Shown here: one piece after another, positions 56,631-64,000 of the stretch
How the letters are laid out: each line of letters starts with the position of its first letter
How positions within the stretch are numbered: the first letter of the stretch is position 1
Source of the DNA: DASUAL01 sp035763805
Lineage (GTDB): Bacteria; Gemmatimonadota; Gemmatimonadetes; Gemmatimonadales; GWC2-71-9
Direction: 5' to 3'
Assembly (NCBI GenBank): GCA_035763805.1
Contig: DASUAL010000069.1
Coordinates: 1 to 64,000 of the forward strand
Length of the DNA: 64,000 bases
Position numbers and translations under genes: made by a program
The notes under the pieces: generated by a model
What the model was told of the DNA's origin: nothing
Databases searched by the model: none
The model's input: only the letters and a program-made list of their open reading frames with translations

Positions 56631-58885
56631 CCATCCCCCTCAACCCCCAGCAAGACGCCGCCGTCCGGCACCCGGGCGGTCCGCTGCTCGTCCTCGCGGG
56701 TGCCGGATCGGGGAAGACGCGCGTGCTGACCGCACGGATTGCGCACCTCATCAAGGAGCGGGGCCTCGCACCCCAGCGCCTCTTCGCGGTCACGTTCACG
56801 AACAAGGCGGCGGGTGAGATGCGCTCACGCGTGGCGCTGCTGCTCGGCGCCGACCCGAAGGGCCTCTGGATCGGCACGTTCCACGCGCTCTCGGCGCGCC
56901 TGCTGCGCCGTGAGGCTGCCCACCTCGGCTTCGGCCCGAACTTCACGATCTACGACGAGGACGACTCCGAGTCCTTCATCAAGCGCCTGCTCGAGCAGCG
57001 CGGGCTCTCGCCCAAAGCCAACCCGCCGCGGGCGATCCACGCCGTGATCTCGGGCGCGAAGAACCGGATGCTCCTTCCGGAAGAGCTCGGCGCCGCAGCC
57101 GAGGGCCCACTGGAGCGCGTGGCCGCCGACATCTACGCCGCGCTGGGCCCCGCGCTCCAGCAAGCCAACGCCATGGACTTCGACGACCTGCTGCTGCACC
57201 CGCTGACACTGTTTCAGGAGCACCCCGACCGGCTCGCCTACTGGCGGCGCAGATTCGAGCATGTCTTGGTGGACGAATTCCAGGACACCAACGCCGCTCA
57301 GTACCGGCTCGTGAGGCATCTCGCAGCCGAACACCACAACCTGTGCGTGGTGGGCGACGACGATCAGGCCATCTACGGGTGGCGCGGAGCGGACGTGCGG
57401 CACATGCTCTCGTTCTCGCAGGACTTTCCGGGCGCAACGCTCATCAAGCTGGAGCAGAATTACCGCTCGACCCAGGTGATCCTCGACGCGGCGAACGGCG
57501 TCATCGTTGAGAACACCCGTCGCCTCGGCAAGACCCTGTTTACGGCGACGCCGGGCGGGGAGCCCGTGACGCTGCTCACGGCCGCCGACGAGCGGGACGA
57601 AGCCGAGTGGCTCGCGACGGAGCTTGCCCGCCGTGCGGCCGAGACCCACATCCCGTACGAAGGGATGGCGATCCTGTACCGCACCAACGCCCAGTCGCGG
57701 CCGCTGGAAGAGGCGCTGCGGTTTCGGGGGATCCCCTACCGCCTGATCGGAGCGGTGAGCTTCTACGAGCGGCGCGAGGTGAAGGACGTGCTGGCCTATC
57801 TTCGGCTCATCGCCAACCCGGCGGACGACGAGGCGTTCGTGCGGATCGTGAATGTCCCGCGGCGGGGCATCGGCGACGCGTCGCTCACGCAGCTCCTCCG
57901 GACCGCGGCCCACTGGGGCAAGCCGCTCCTCGAGACCGCCCGGGCGGCCGAGCGCGTTCCCGAGCTGCGCCCCAACGTGCGGGAGGCGTTCCTGAGCGTG
58001 GCGCGTCTGATCGACGACCTGCGCAGCCGGCTTGGCGCCGCCGACCCGGCGACGGTGCTGGAGCAGGTCATCGCGACGGTGGCCTACAGGCAGTATCTCG
58101 CGGAGGAGGGTCCGGAGGGGATCGAGCGGCTCGAGAACGTCGAGGAGCTCATCGCCGGGGCGGCCGAGTGGGCGGAGACCGCGCTCGCCGAGGAGGAGGG
58201 AGCGGAGGAGGGGGCCGGAGCCAGCCTGCTCGAGCGCTACCTCACCCAGGCGGCGCTGCTGACGCCCGCCGACGAGGGTACGGGGCGCGCGGGAGCGGCG
58301 AACGGGGTCACGCTCATGACCGTCCACATGGCGAAGGGGCTCGAGTGGCCCGTGGTGACGCTCGCCGGTCTCGAGGACGGCCTTTTCCCGCTCGCGCGGG
58401 CGGCGGGGGAGCCCGGGGGGCTCGAGGAGGAACGCCGGTTGTGCTACGTGGGTCTCACGCGCGCTCGCGAAAAATTGTATCTCTCATGGGCGCGCACGCG
58501 GTACCGGAACGGGCGGCTCGAGCTGTCCGAGCCGTCGCGGTTCCTCGAGGCGCTGCCGGGGAGCATCATCGAGCAGCGCAGCACGACGCCGCAGTGGGAC
58601 CGTGCGCTTGGTGCGGGAGCGGCCCGCGGGCGGGGGGGGCGCCGCGCGCCGCGCGCTCTCGTCGACGTGGACGTCGATTGGGAGGCGGTCACGTCGCAGG
58701 ACGCACCGCGCTATGCCGCGGGCGAGCGCGTGCGCCACCGCAAGTTCGGCAGCGGTGTCATCCGGGCCGTGTCGGGCTCGGGGCGTGAGCTGAAAGTCAC
58801 GGTGGAATTCGACGACCAGGAGGTCGGGATCAAGCAGCTGCTCGTCGCCTACGCAGGGCTCGAGCGCGAGTGGGAGAGCGCATGA
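56627..58885 (+). CDS. pcrA: UvrD/PcrA-type DNA helicase
   Basis: A 752-aa superfamily 1A 3'-5' helicase for repair and replication restart. Motifs: Q motif LNPQQDAAV, I VLAGAGSGKTRVLTARI, Ia FTNKAAGEM, II VDEFQDTN, III GDDDQAIYGWRGAD, IV LEQNYRS, V TLMTVHMAKGLEWPVV and VI YVGLTRAREKL. The C terminus has the Tudor-like RHRKFGSGVIRAVSGSG that binds RNA polymerase in PcrA proteins. A G8 tract occurs at 58632-58639. ATG 56627 overlaps the kinase stop; the end overlaps gatC. Confidence 0.96.
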   Translation: MTIPLNPQQDAAVRHPGGPLLVLAGAGSGKTRVLTARIAHLIKERGLAPQRLFAVTFTNKAAGEMRSRVALLLGADPKGLWIGTFHALSARLLRREAAHLGFGPNFTIYDEDDSESFIKRLLEQRGLSPKANPPRAIHAVISGAKNRMLLPEELGAAAEGPLERVAADIYAALGPALQQANAMDFDDLLLHPLTLFQEHPDRLAYWRRRFEHVLVDEFQDTNAAQYRLVRHLAAEHHNLCVVGDDDQAIYGWRGADVRHMLSFSQDFPGATLIKLEQNYRSTQVILDAANGVIVENTRRLGKTLFTATPGGEPVTLLTAADERDEAEWLATELARRAAETHIPYEGMAILYRTNAQSRPLEEALRFRGIPYRLIGAVSFYERREVKDVLAYLRLIANPADDEAFVRIVNVPRRGIGDASLTQLLRTAAHWGKPLLETARAAERVPELRPNVREAFLSVARLIDDLRSRLGAADPATVLEQVIATVAYRQYLAEEGPEGIERLENVEELIAGAAEWAETALAEEEGAEEGAGASLLERYLTQAALLTPADEGTGRAGAANGVTLMTVHMAKGLEWPVVTLAGLEDGLFPLARAAGEPGGLEEERRLCYVGLTRAREKLYLSWARTRYRNGRLELSEPSRFLEALPGSIIEQRSTTPQWDRALGAGAARGRGGRRAPRALVDVDVDWEAVTSQDAPRYAAGERVRHRKFGSGVIRAVSGSGRELKVTVEFDDQEVGIKQLLVAYAGLEREWESA

Positions 58886-59187
58886 GCGTCACGCACGAGG
58901 AAGTGCTGAGAATCGCGCAGCTGGCGGAGCTCGACGTGGACAAGGAAACGCTGCCGCTGCTCGCCGAGCAGATGTCACGGATTCTCGAGTATGTCGCCCA
59001 GATCAATGCCCTGCCCGCGAGCGAGGGAGTGAAGCCCTTCGTGCCGGGGCCGGACGCCCTGCGGTTCCGCGCCGACGAAGTGAAGCCCTGGCCGCTCGCG
59101 TTCGGGCCGGACAAGCTCGCGCCTGCGTTCAAGGACGGCTTCTTCGTCGTCCCGAAACTCGGCCAGTTCGAGGAGCCGGAGGCGTGA
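58882..59187 (+). CDS. gatC: Asp/Glu-tRNA amidotransferase subunit C
   Basis: A 101-aa subunit that stabilises GatA and links it to GatB. VTHEEVLRIAQLAELDVDKE, LAEQMSRILEYVAQINAL and the C-terminal FVVPKLGQFEEPE match the family. ATG 58882 overlaps the pcrA stop (ATGA). First of the gatC-gatA-gatB set, which together turns Glu-tRNA-Gln and/or Asp-tRNA-Asn into the correct amidated forms. Confidence 0.95.
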   Translation: MSVTHEEVLRIAQLAELDVDKETLPLLAEQMSRILEYVAQINALPASEGVKPFVPGPDALRFRADEVKPWPLAFGPDKLAPAFKDGFFVVPKLGQFEEPEA

Positions 59188-60572
59188 GCGATCCCAGCGA
59201 AGCGCTCGCGAGCGCCAAGGCGGCGGCCGACCGCATCGTCAAGACCAAGCGACTGAATGCCTGCCTCACACCCCTGAAAGAACTCCGGAAGTCGCTCGAT
59301 CAGCAGGCGAGGGCCGCGCACCCCTCGGGCGTCCTCTACGGGATGCCGGTCGCGGTGAAGGACAACATCTGCACCCTCGAGTTCACCGCGACATGCGGCT
59401 CGAGGATCCTCGAGGGCTACCGCTCGCCCTACGACGCCACCGCGATCGCCAAACTCAAGGCGGCCGGCGCCCTCATCGCGGGCAAGACGAACTGCGACGA
59501 GTTCGCCATGGGCTCCTCGACGGAGCACTCGGCGTACGGCCGGGCCGTGCACCCGTTCGAGAAGACACGGGTGCCCGGCGGCTCCTCAGGGGGGTCGGCC
59601 GCGCTCGTCGCGGCGGGTGCCGTGCCGGCCGCGCTCGGCTCGGAGACCGGCGGCTCGGTACGCCAGCCGGCGTCGTTCTGCGGGGTCGTGGGGATCAAGC
59701 CGACCTACGGCCGGGTCAGCCGCTACGGTCTTGTGGCGTTCGGCTCCTCGCTCGACCAGATCGGCGTCCTGGGGCGCAGCGTCCACGACGCGGCGCGGGT
59801 GCTGTCGGTGATCAGCGGGCGCGACCCGAAGGACTCGACCTGCGAGGACCGCGATTCGCTGCGCCTCCCGACGGTGCCGGAGTCGCTGCAGGGGTTCGTG
59901 ATCGGCGTTCCGAAGGAGTACTTTCCGGCCGACCTCGATCCGGCGGTACGACGGGCATGCGACCGGGCGATCCGGCTGCTCAAGGAGCTTGGCGCGGCTG
60001 TGCGCGAGGTGTCGCTGCCGCATACGCCCTTCGCAGTGGCCACGTACTACATCATCGCGCCCGCCGAGGCGTCGTCCAACCTGGCGCGCTATGACGGCGC
60101 CCGCTATGGCCCTCGCTTCGACGGCGCGCTCGACGTGCGGGCGCTGTACAGGAAGACTCGGGGCGAGGGGTTCGGCCCCGAGGTGCGGCGGCGCATCCTG
60201 GTGGGCACCTACGTGCTGTCCTCGGGCTACTACGATGCCTACTACCGCAAGGCGCAGCAGATGCGCGCGCTGATCGCGCAGGATTTCCGGAACGCGTTCG
60301 ATCGCGGCGTGGACCTCCTGTTCACGCCCACCACGCCGACCCCGGCCTTCAAGGCGGGGGAGAAGCTGGGCGATCCCGTCGCGATGTACCTCTCGGACAT
60401 CTTCACGGTAACGGCCAACCTCGCCGGGCTCCCCGCGATGTCCATCCCCATCGGGCGGATCAAGGGTCTGCCGATCGGTGGCCAGTTCATCGGCCAGGCG
60501 TTTCTCGAAGACGAGATGATCGAGGCGGCTTACGCGCTCGAGCGGGTCGTGCCCGCGACCGAGGAGGCGTGA
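59184..60572 (+). CDS. gatA: Asp/Glu-tRNA amidotransferase subunit A
   Basis: A 462-aa amidase that releases ammonia from glutamine for GatB. Catalytic triad of the amidase-signature family: Lys59 (PVAVKDNIC), the cis-Ser near 134 (VPGGSSGGSAALVAAG) and Ser158 (GSETGGSVRQPASFCG). KPTYGRVSRYGLVAFGSSLDQIG follows as usual. Start GTG 59184 overlaps gatC; the stop overlaps gatB by one base. Confidence 0.97.
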   Translation: MSDPSEALASAKAAADRIVKTKRLNACLTPLKELRKSLDQQARAAHPSGVLYGMPVAVKDNICTLEFTATCGSRILEGYRSPYDATAIAKLKAAGALIAGKTNCDEFAMGSSTEHSAYGRAVHPFEKTRVPGGSSGGSAALVAAGAVPAALGSETGGSVRQPASFCGVVGIKPTYGRVSRYGLVAFGSSLDQIGVLGRSVHDAARVLSVISGRDPKDSTCEDRDSLRLPTVPESLQGFVIGVPKEYFPADLDPAVRRACDRAIRLLKELGAAVREVSLPHTPFAVATYYIIAPAEASSNLARYDGARYGPRFDGALDVRALYRKTRGEGFGPEVRRRILVGTYVLSSGYYDAYYRKAQQMRALIAQDFRNAFDRGVDLLFTPTTPTPAFKAGEKLGDPVAMYLSDIFTVTANLAGLPAMSIPIGRIKGLPIGGQFIGQAFLEDEMIEAAYALERVVPATEEA

Positions 60573-62011
60573 TGGCGGCCGCCGGCGGGCGTTGGGAGAC
60601 GGTCATCGGCCTCGAGACGCACGTCCAGCTGCGTACGGCGTCGAAGATGTTCTGTGGTTGCTCTGCCGCGTTCGGCGCGTCGCCCAACACGAACGTGTGT
60701 CCGGTGTGCATGGGGCTGCCGGGGGCGCTTCCGGTCCCGAACGAGCAGGCCCTGAAGCACGCGGTCCGAGCGGCTCTCGCCCTGGGGTGTACGGTGCACC
60801 CCCGCAGCATCTTCGCGCGCAAGAACTACTTCTATCCGGACCTGCCGAAGGGCTACCAGATCTCGCAGTTCGAGCTCCCGCTCGCGACGAACGGGTCGCT
60901 TTCGTACCTGTCGCCCGACCGGGGGATCGCGACCGCGACCATCGTACGCCTCCATGTGGAGGAAGACGCGGGGAAGTCGCTGCACGACCGGTTCCCCAGG
61001 GAGACGGCGATCGACTTGAACCGCTGCGGCGTGCCGTTGATCGAGATCGTCACCGGGCCCGATTTCCGCTCGCCGCAGGAGGCGCGCTCGTACCTCCAGA
61101 CGTTGAAGCAGGTGCTCGAGTACGCCGGTGTCTCGGACTGCGACATGGAGAAGGGGAGCCTGCGCGTGGACGCCAACGTGTCGGTGCGGCGAGCCGGCGA
61201 GAGCGCGCTCGGCACCAAGACCGAGGTGAAGAACATCAACTCCTTCGCCTACGTCGAGAAGGCGCTCACCGTGGAGCGGGACCGGCAGATCGCCGTGCTC
61301 GACGGCGGGGGCGCCGTGGAGCAGCAAACGCTGCTCTACGACGCCAAGACGAACGGCGTGCGGCCTCAACGCACCAAGGAAGAGAGCCACGACTACCGAT
61401 ACTTCCCGGATCCGGATTTGCCGCCGCTCGTGCTCTCGGAGGCGTTCATTGCGGACCAGCAGGCGCAGCTCCCGGAGCTGCCGGCGAAGAAACGGGAGCG
61501 GTTCGTGGCTCAGTACGCCCTCTCGGTGACCGACGCGGCCGTGCTCACGGCCGATCGGGCCGTGGCGGATTACTACGAGGCGGTCGTGCACGCCCCAGCG
61601 GATTTCAAGGCGGCGGCGAACTGGGTGATGACCGAGGTGCTCGGCGACGCGAAGGACCATCAGGGGCAACTCCGCGTGCCGCCCGAGTCGCTGGCCCGCC
61701 TGATCGCGCTGGTGCAGGGCGGCACGCTGAGCCACCAGGCGGCGAAGCGCGTGTTCACGGAGGTGGCGGAGCGGGGCGGTGAGCCGCGCACGGTCGCCGA
61801 GGCGCTCGGCCTCACCCAGGTGGCCGATCGGGGCATGGTGACGGGATGGGTGAGCGAAGTGTTAGGCGCTTACACGACCGAGGTCACGCGCTACAAGAAC
61901 GGCGAAAGGAAGCTCCTGCAGTTCTTCGTCGGGCAGGTGATGAAGCGCTCAGGCGGCAAGGCGGACCCGAAGCTCACGCAGCGCGTGCTCGAGGAAAAGC
62001 TGGCGCCCTAA
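60572..62011 (+). CDS. gatB: Asp/Glu-tRNA amidotransferase subunit B
   Basis: A 479-aa subunit that binds the mischarged tRNA and performs the kinase and amidation steps. ETVIGLETHVQLRTASKMFCGC with the CPVCMGLPGALPV zinc cysteines, YFYPDLPKGYQISQ, KTEVKNINSF and the DYRYFPDPDLPP block are diagnostic. The C-terminal YqeY-like tail domain ends with KLLQFFVGQVMKRSGGKADP. ATG 60572 is recorded; the GTG three bases upstream is in frame and also possible. It converges with the phospholipase-like gene, 4 bases overlapping. Confidence 0.97.
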   Translation: MAAAGGRWETVIGLETHVQLRTASKMFCGCSAAFGASPNTNVCPVCMGLPGALPVPNEQALKHAVRAALALGCTVHPRSIFARKNYFYPDLPKGYQISQFELPLATNGSLSYLSPDRGIATATIVRLHVEEDAGKSLHDRFPRETAIDLNRCGVPLIEIVTGPDFRSPQEARSYLQTLKQVLEYAGVSDCDMEKGSLRVDANVSVRRAGESALGTKTEVKNINSFAYVEKALTVERDRQIAVLDGGGAVEQQTLLYDAKTNGVRPQRTKEESHDYRYFPDPDLPPLVLSEAFIADQQAQLPELPAKKRERFVAQYALSVTDAAVLTADRAVADYYEAVVHAPADFKAAANWVMTEVLGDAKDHQGQLRVPPESLARLIALVQGGTLSHQAAKRVFTEVAERGGEPRTVAEALGLTQVADRGMVTGWVSEVLGAYTTEVTRYKNGERKLLQFFVGQVMKRSGGKADPKLTQRVLEEKLAP

Positions 62012-62991
62012 CGCGTTCCGCCGTTGCCTTTGTCTCGATCCCGCCAGGGGCGCTGGGCCATGGACGCCCGCCAGTAGTCGAGCGCCGGGCTGGGCAGCCC
62101 GAAATGCTCCTCGGCCGTGGCCTGCATCCGCTCGGGCTCCACGCGGCCGCCCTCGTGCAGTGCCTGACGGCGCATGTGCTTCGCGAGCTTCAAGGCCTTT
62201 CCGCCGGCGGGGTCGAGCCGCCGCGCGGCAGCGTCCTGCTCGCCGAGCATCTCCATCACGTACTCGAACGCCACCGCCATGTGGCGCTCCACGTCCTCGT
62301 TGGGCAGGTCCCAGCGGGTGTTCACGAGCATCAGCTGGAACGCCCAGCGCCAGCTCTCGCTCTCGGTGAGATGGACCATCCCGCGGAACAGCCGCCGGCT
62401 GGTGCGGACGCTGAACAGGGTGGGCGAGATGATGGTGTCGAGGTGCGTGTCGCTCGGCGTGTGGTCCTGCAGGATCAGCTCCTTCGCCTCCTTCGCGTAC
62501 GCGTCGCCCAGGTGGGTCTCGAAGCGGCTCTCCCAGTAGCTGTGGCCCAGCGCCGCCGTGCTGGACGTGAGCACCAGCTGGCGCGGCACGAAGAAGTTGT
62601 GCGCCACCGTATCGGCGGCCAGGTGCGAGAGATAGCCCAGGCCGAAAGCGCGCAGCGGGTCCGTCGGGGCGAGGTCGAAGATCTCCTGGCCGACGTGCCA
62701 CGCATGGCAGTGCCGCCCCACCGGCGCATACTTCTTCGCGATCGACGTGTCGGCCGCGATGTTGCCGTACAGGAAGTCGTAGGGGAACGCCCGCAACAGG
62801 TCCGCGACGGCGCCCGGCAGCTGGTGCAGGTTGGCGAGCACCGACTCGGCGAGGTAGATGTGCGTGCCCGGGGTCCATGCGTGGGCGACGGTGGGAAGGA
62901 GGGCGATCCCGAGGAGTGCCGCCGCCGCCGCGGCCAGCACGTGCGTCGCTTTCAGCGCTTCCTCCGGCGCTTCAGCGCCCGGCGCCCCCAC
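62008..62991 (-). CDS. Secreted zinc-dependent phospholipase C-like protein
   Basis: A 327-aa protein of the zinc PLC/S1-P1 nuclease fold. The signal peptide should be cleaved in VAHA|WTPGTH, exposing Trp39 as the new N terminus. In bacterial zinc PLCs this Trp amino group is itself a zinc ligand, so the cut site fits function. Further ligands are visible in THIYLAE, HCHAWHVGQEIFD and GYLSHLAADTVAHNFFVP. ATG 62991 is recorded and overlaps the upstream gene by 40 bases; a later start at GTG 62940 would leave too short an N-region. The substrate is unknown. Confidence 0.85.
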   Translation of the reverse strand: MGAPGAEAPEEALKATHVLAAAAAALLGIALLPTVAHAWTPGTHIYLAESVLANLHQLPGAVADLLRAFPYDFLYGNIAADTSIAKKYAPVGRHCHAWHVGQEIFDLAPTDPLRAFGLGYLSHLAADTVAHNFFVPRQLVLTSSTAALGHSYWESRFETHLGDAYAKEAKELILQDHTPSDTHLDTIISPTLFSVRTSRRLFRGMVHLTESESWRWAFQLMLVNTRWDLPNEDVERHMAVAFEYVMEMLGEQDAAARRLDPAGGKALKLAKHMRRQALHEGGRVEPERMQATAEEHFGLPSPALDYWRASMAQRPWRDRDKGNGGTR

Positions 62992-63365
62992 TCGAGAACG
63001 GCGAGGCCGCGGCGCACGTTGCGGAGCGTCGCTGCGACGTCGAGCGCAGTCGTCTCTACCTCGTCCTGCACCACCTCGAACAGGGCATCGAGGTCGGCGA
63101 GCCGTTCCTCAGCGGCATCCGCGGCCTTGAGGATGCGGGTCCGCAGCTCGCGCGACGTCCCCACCAAGCCGTCGGCTTCGGCGCGAATCGTCGCAACGAG
63201 CTGCCGCACGTCGCCCAGGGCGGGTCCGGCCAAGCCTTCGAGCACGCGGAGGGACGTTCGCAGTGCGTGTACCGCGATCACGGAGGACAGCGCGATCGCG
63301 ATCGCCGCGAGAGCCAGGATCGCGAGCGAAATCCCCGTCACCACCGCCACCCATGTCGGGATCAT
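62952..63365 (-). CDS. Small membrane protein with helical tail (DUF948-like)
   Basis: A 137-aa protein with one N-terminal membrane helix (VAVVTGISLAILALAAIAIALSSVI), then a long amphipathic helical tail (LGDVRQLVATIRAEADGLVG, EERLADLDALFEVVQDEVET) and a basic end (RRALKRRRKR). The layout is like DUF948 proteins, which often sit near envelope or stress genes. No catalytic motif. ATG 63365, 3 bases after the antiporter stop. Confidence 0.75.
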   Translation of the reverse strand: MIPTWVAVVTGISLAILALAAIAIALSSVIAVHALRTSLRVLEGLAGPALGDVRQLVATIRAEADGLVGTSRELRTRILKAADAAEERLADLDALFEVVQDEVETTALDVAATLRNVRRGLAVLEWGRRALKRRRKR

Positions 63366-63368
63366 TGA

Positions 63369-64000
63369 TCAGTCTGCCGGAGCGTTCGAGGTAAGCTCGG
63401 GGCCGGTGGCAGCGGGTGTCAACCGCGCCGCGCCGGGCCGGAGCGCAAGCTGCATGAGGGACGGCGCCGCGAGCTGCGACACCGCCACGGCCAAGACGAT
63501 CGTCGTGAGCACGCCGCCGCCGCCGCCGCGACTCTCCGGCCGGCCACCGTACATGATGAAGTAGTTTATCCCCAGCGCCATGGCCGCGCCGCCCTGCGCC
63601 ACCGTCGCCAGCCCGACGTGCGGCGGCACGTCGGTGATCTTGAGGGCGAGCTGGCCGTAGCGCACGCTCGCCCAGCGCGCCGCCACCCGGAGCGCCGCGA
63701 GCAGCGGGACCGCTACGAACACCCAGGCCGTCGGCAGCGTGAGCAACGCGCCCGCGACCACGAGAAAAACCGCGTAGATCGGATGCTCCCAATCCGTGAG
63801 CAGCTGGCGCACCTGTCGCCGCCACGGCGATCGGTTCACGATCACCACGGCCGCGAGCGCGCACACCACGAACGGCGACACGTCGGCCGCGTAGCCGATC
63901 CCCGCCCCGAAGAGCAGGGTCCCGAGCAGGGCGAACCCGAGATCTTCGGGCGCGGGCCGGAGCCGTGTGAGGCTCAAGAACAGCAGGCCGACGAGCGCGC
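63369..64000 (-). CDS. Cation/proton antiporter, 5' part beyond the window
   Basis: The final 210 residues of a polytopic membrane protein. Hydrophobic segments such as LGFALLGTLLFGAGIGYAADVS, PFVVCALAAVVIVN and HPIYAVFLVVAGALLTLP, with the EHPIYAVFLVVAGALL pattern, resemble the C-terminal half of Kef/CPA2-type sodium/proton antiporters. The frame is open to the right edge (ALVGLLFLSLTRLRPAPEDL), so the TTG at 63977 is not the true start. Family assignment is by pattern and the ion is unknown. Confidence 0.65.
   Translation of the reverse strand, partial: ALVGLLFLSLTRLRPAPEDLGFALLGTLLFGAGIGYAADVSPFVVCALAAVVIVNRSPWRRQVRQLLTDWEHPIYAVFLVVAGALLTLPTAWVFVAVPLLAALRVAARWASVRYGQLALKITDVPPHVGLATVAQGGAAMALGINYFIMYGGRPESRGGGGGVLTTIVLAVAVSQLAAPSLMQLALRPGAARLTPAATGPELTSNAPAD

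Overview
The window is high-GC bacterial chromosome, densely packed, with many GTG starts and many gene pairs overlapping by 1-4 bases (stop and start fused as ATGA, GTGA or TAGTG). Gene content suggests a free-living, didermic, aerobic heterotroph. It has many secreted proteins and lipoproteins, an outer-membrane barrel, Bat aerotolerance genes, BshA of bacillithiol synthesis, receptor-like Ser/Thr kinases and a CIRCE-controlled groES-groEL pair. My best guess is Gemmatimonadota or a close relative. This is inferred from gene content and style only, since there is no rRNA gene here. I see no insertion sequence, prophage or CRISPR array.

Layout. (1) 1-9149: a catabolic block. On the minus strand lie a creatininase-family hydrolase, SDR, Rid protein, enoyl-CoA hydratase, acyl-CoA dehydrogenase, a fused anthraniloyl-CoA monooxygenase/reductase, tryptophan 2,3-dioxygenase and kynureninase. 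A benzoate-type CoA ligase diverges from them. Together they read as tryptophan -> kynurenine -> anthranilate -> anthraniloyl-CoA -> aerobic CoA-dependent ring dearomatisation and beta-oxidation. No classical formamidase is visible, and the creatininase-family protein is a candidate for that step. (2) 9183-16528: a small protein, a CotH-like secreted protein, two tRNA-Ser genes, two lipoproteins, a D-2-hydroxyacid dehydrogenase, a zinc-ribbon Ser/Thr kinase and an outer-membrane protein. (3) 16609-20910: pyrR-pyrB-pyrC, a class II aldolase and a coiled-coil/zinc-ribbon protein. (4) 20923-27153: rpsT, divergent from a site-2 protease, scpA, scpB, a pseudouridine synthase, a large Rossmann protein and a HEAT-repeat protein. 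(5) 27150-34929: MoxR, DUF58 and a Bat operon with two gene fusions. (6) 34926-43574: mutL, miaA, bshA, ubiA-like, uppP, birA, a frameshifted CPBP protease, coaX and a second ubiA-like gene. (7) 43629-45968: membrane proteins, a secreted NlpC/P60 protein and a lipoprotein-like remnant. (8) 45983-50415: groES-groEL with promoter, CIRCE and terminator, a small secreted protein and a second Ser/Thr kinase. (9) 50493-53512 (minus): roadblock protein, response regulator, manC and a GlmU-like enzyme. (10) 53606-62011: lipoprotein, serS, histidine kinase, pcrA and gatC-gatA-gatB. (11) 62008-64000 (minus): zinc phospholipase C-like protein, a small membrane protein and a truncated cation/proton antiporter.

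Two signals fall outside normal gene annotation. First, short 7-8 bp words are repeated in tandem 2-6 times, and at five loci they are mirrored by an inverted arm 40-100 bp away. They lie between the two tRNA-Ser genes, inside the mutL linker in frame, across the mutL/miaA and miaA/bshA junctions, and at the start of a broken lipoprotein gene. Words are shared between distant loci, so this looks like a dispersed, still-changing repeat family. Second, several promoters share the form TTGACC/T-N16-18-TA(T/C/G)CTT with the start codon only 9-11 bases past the -10 box. These transcripts should have very short or no leaders, which for pyrR leaves no room for the usual PyrR attenuator.
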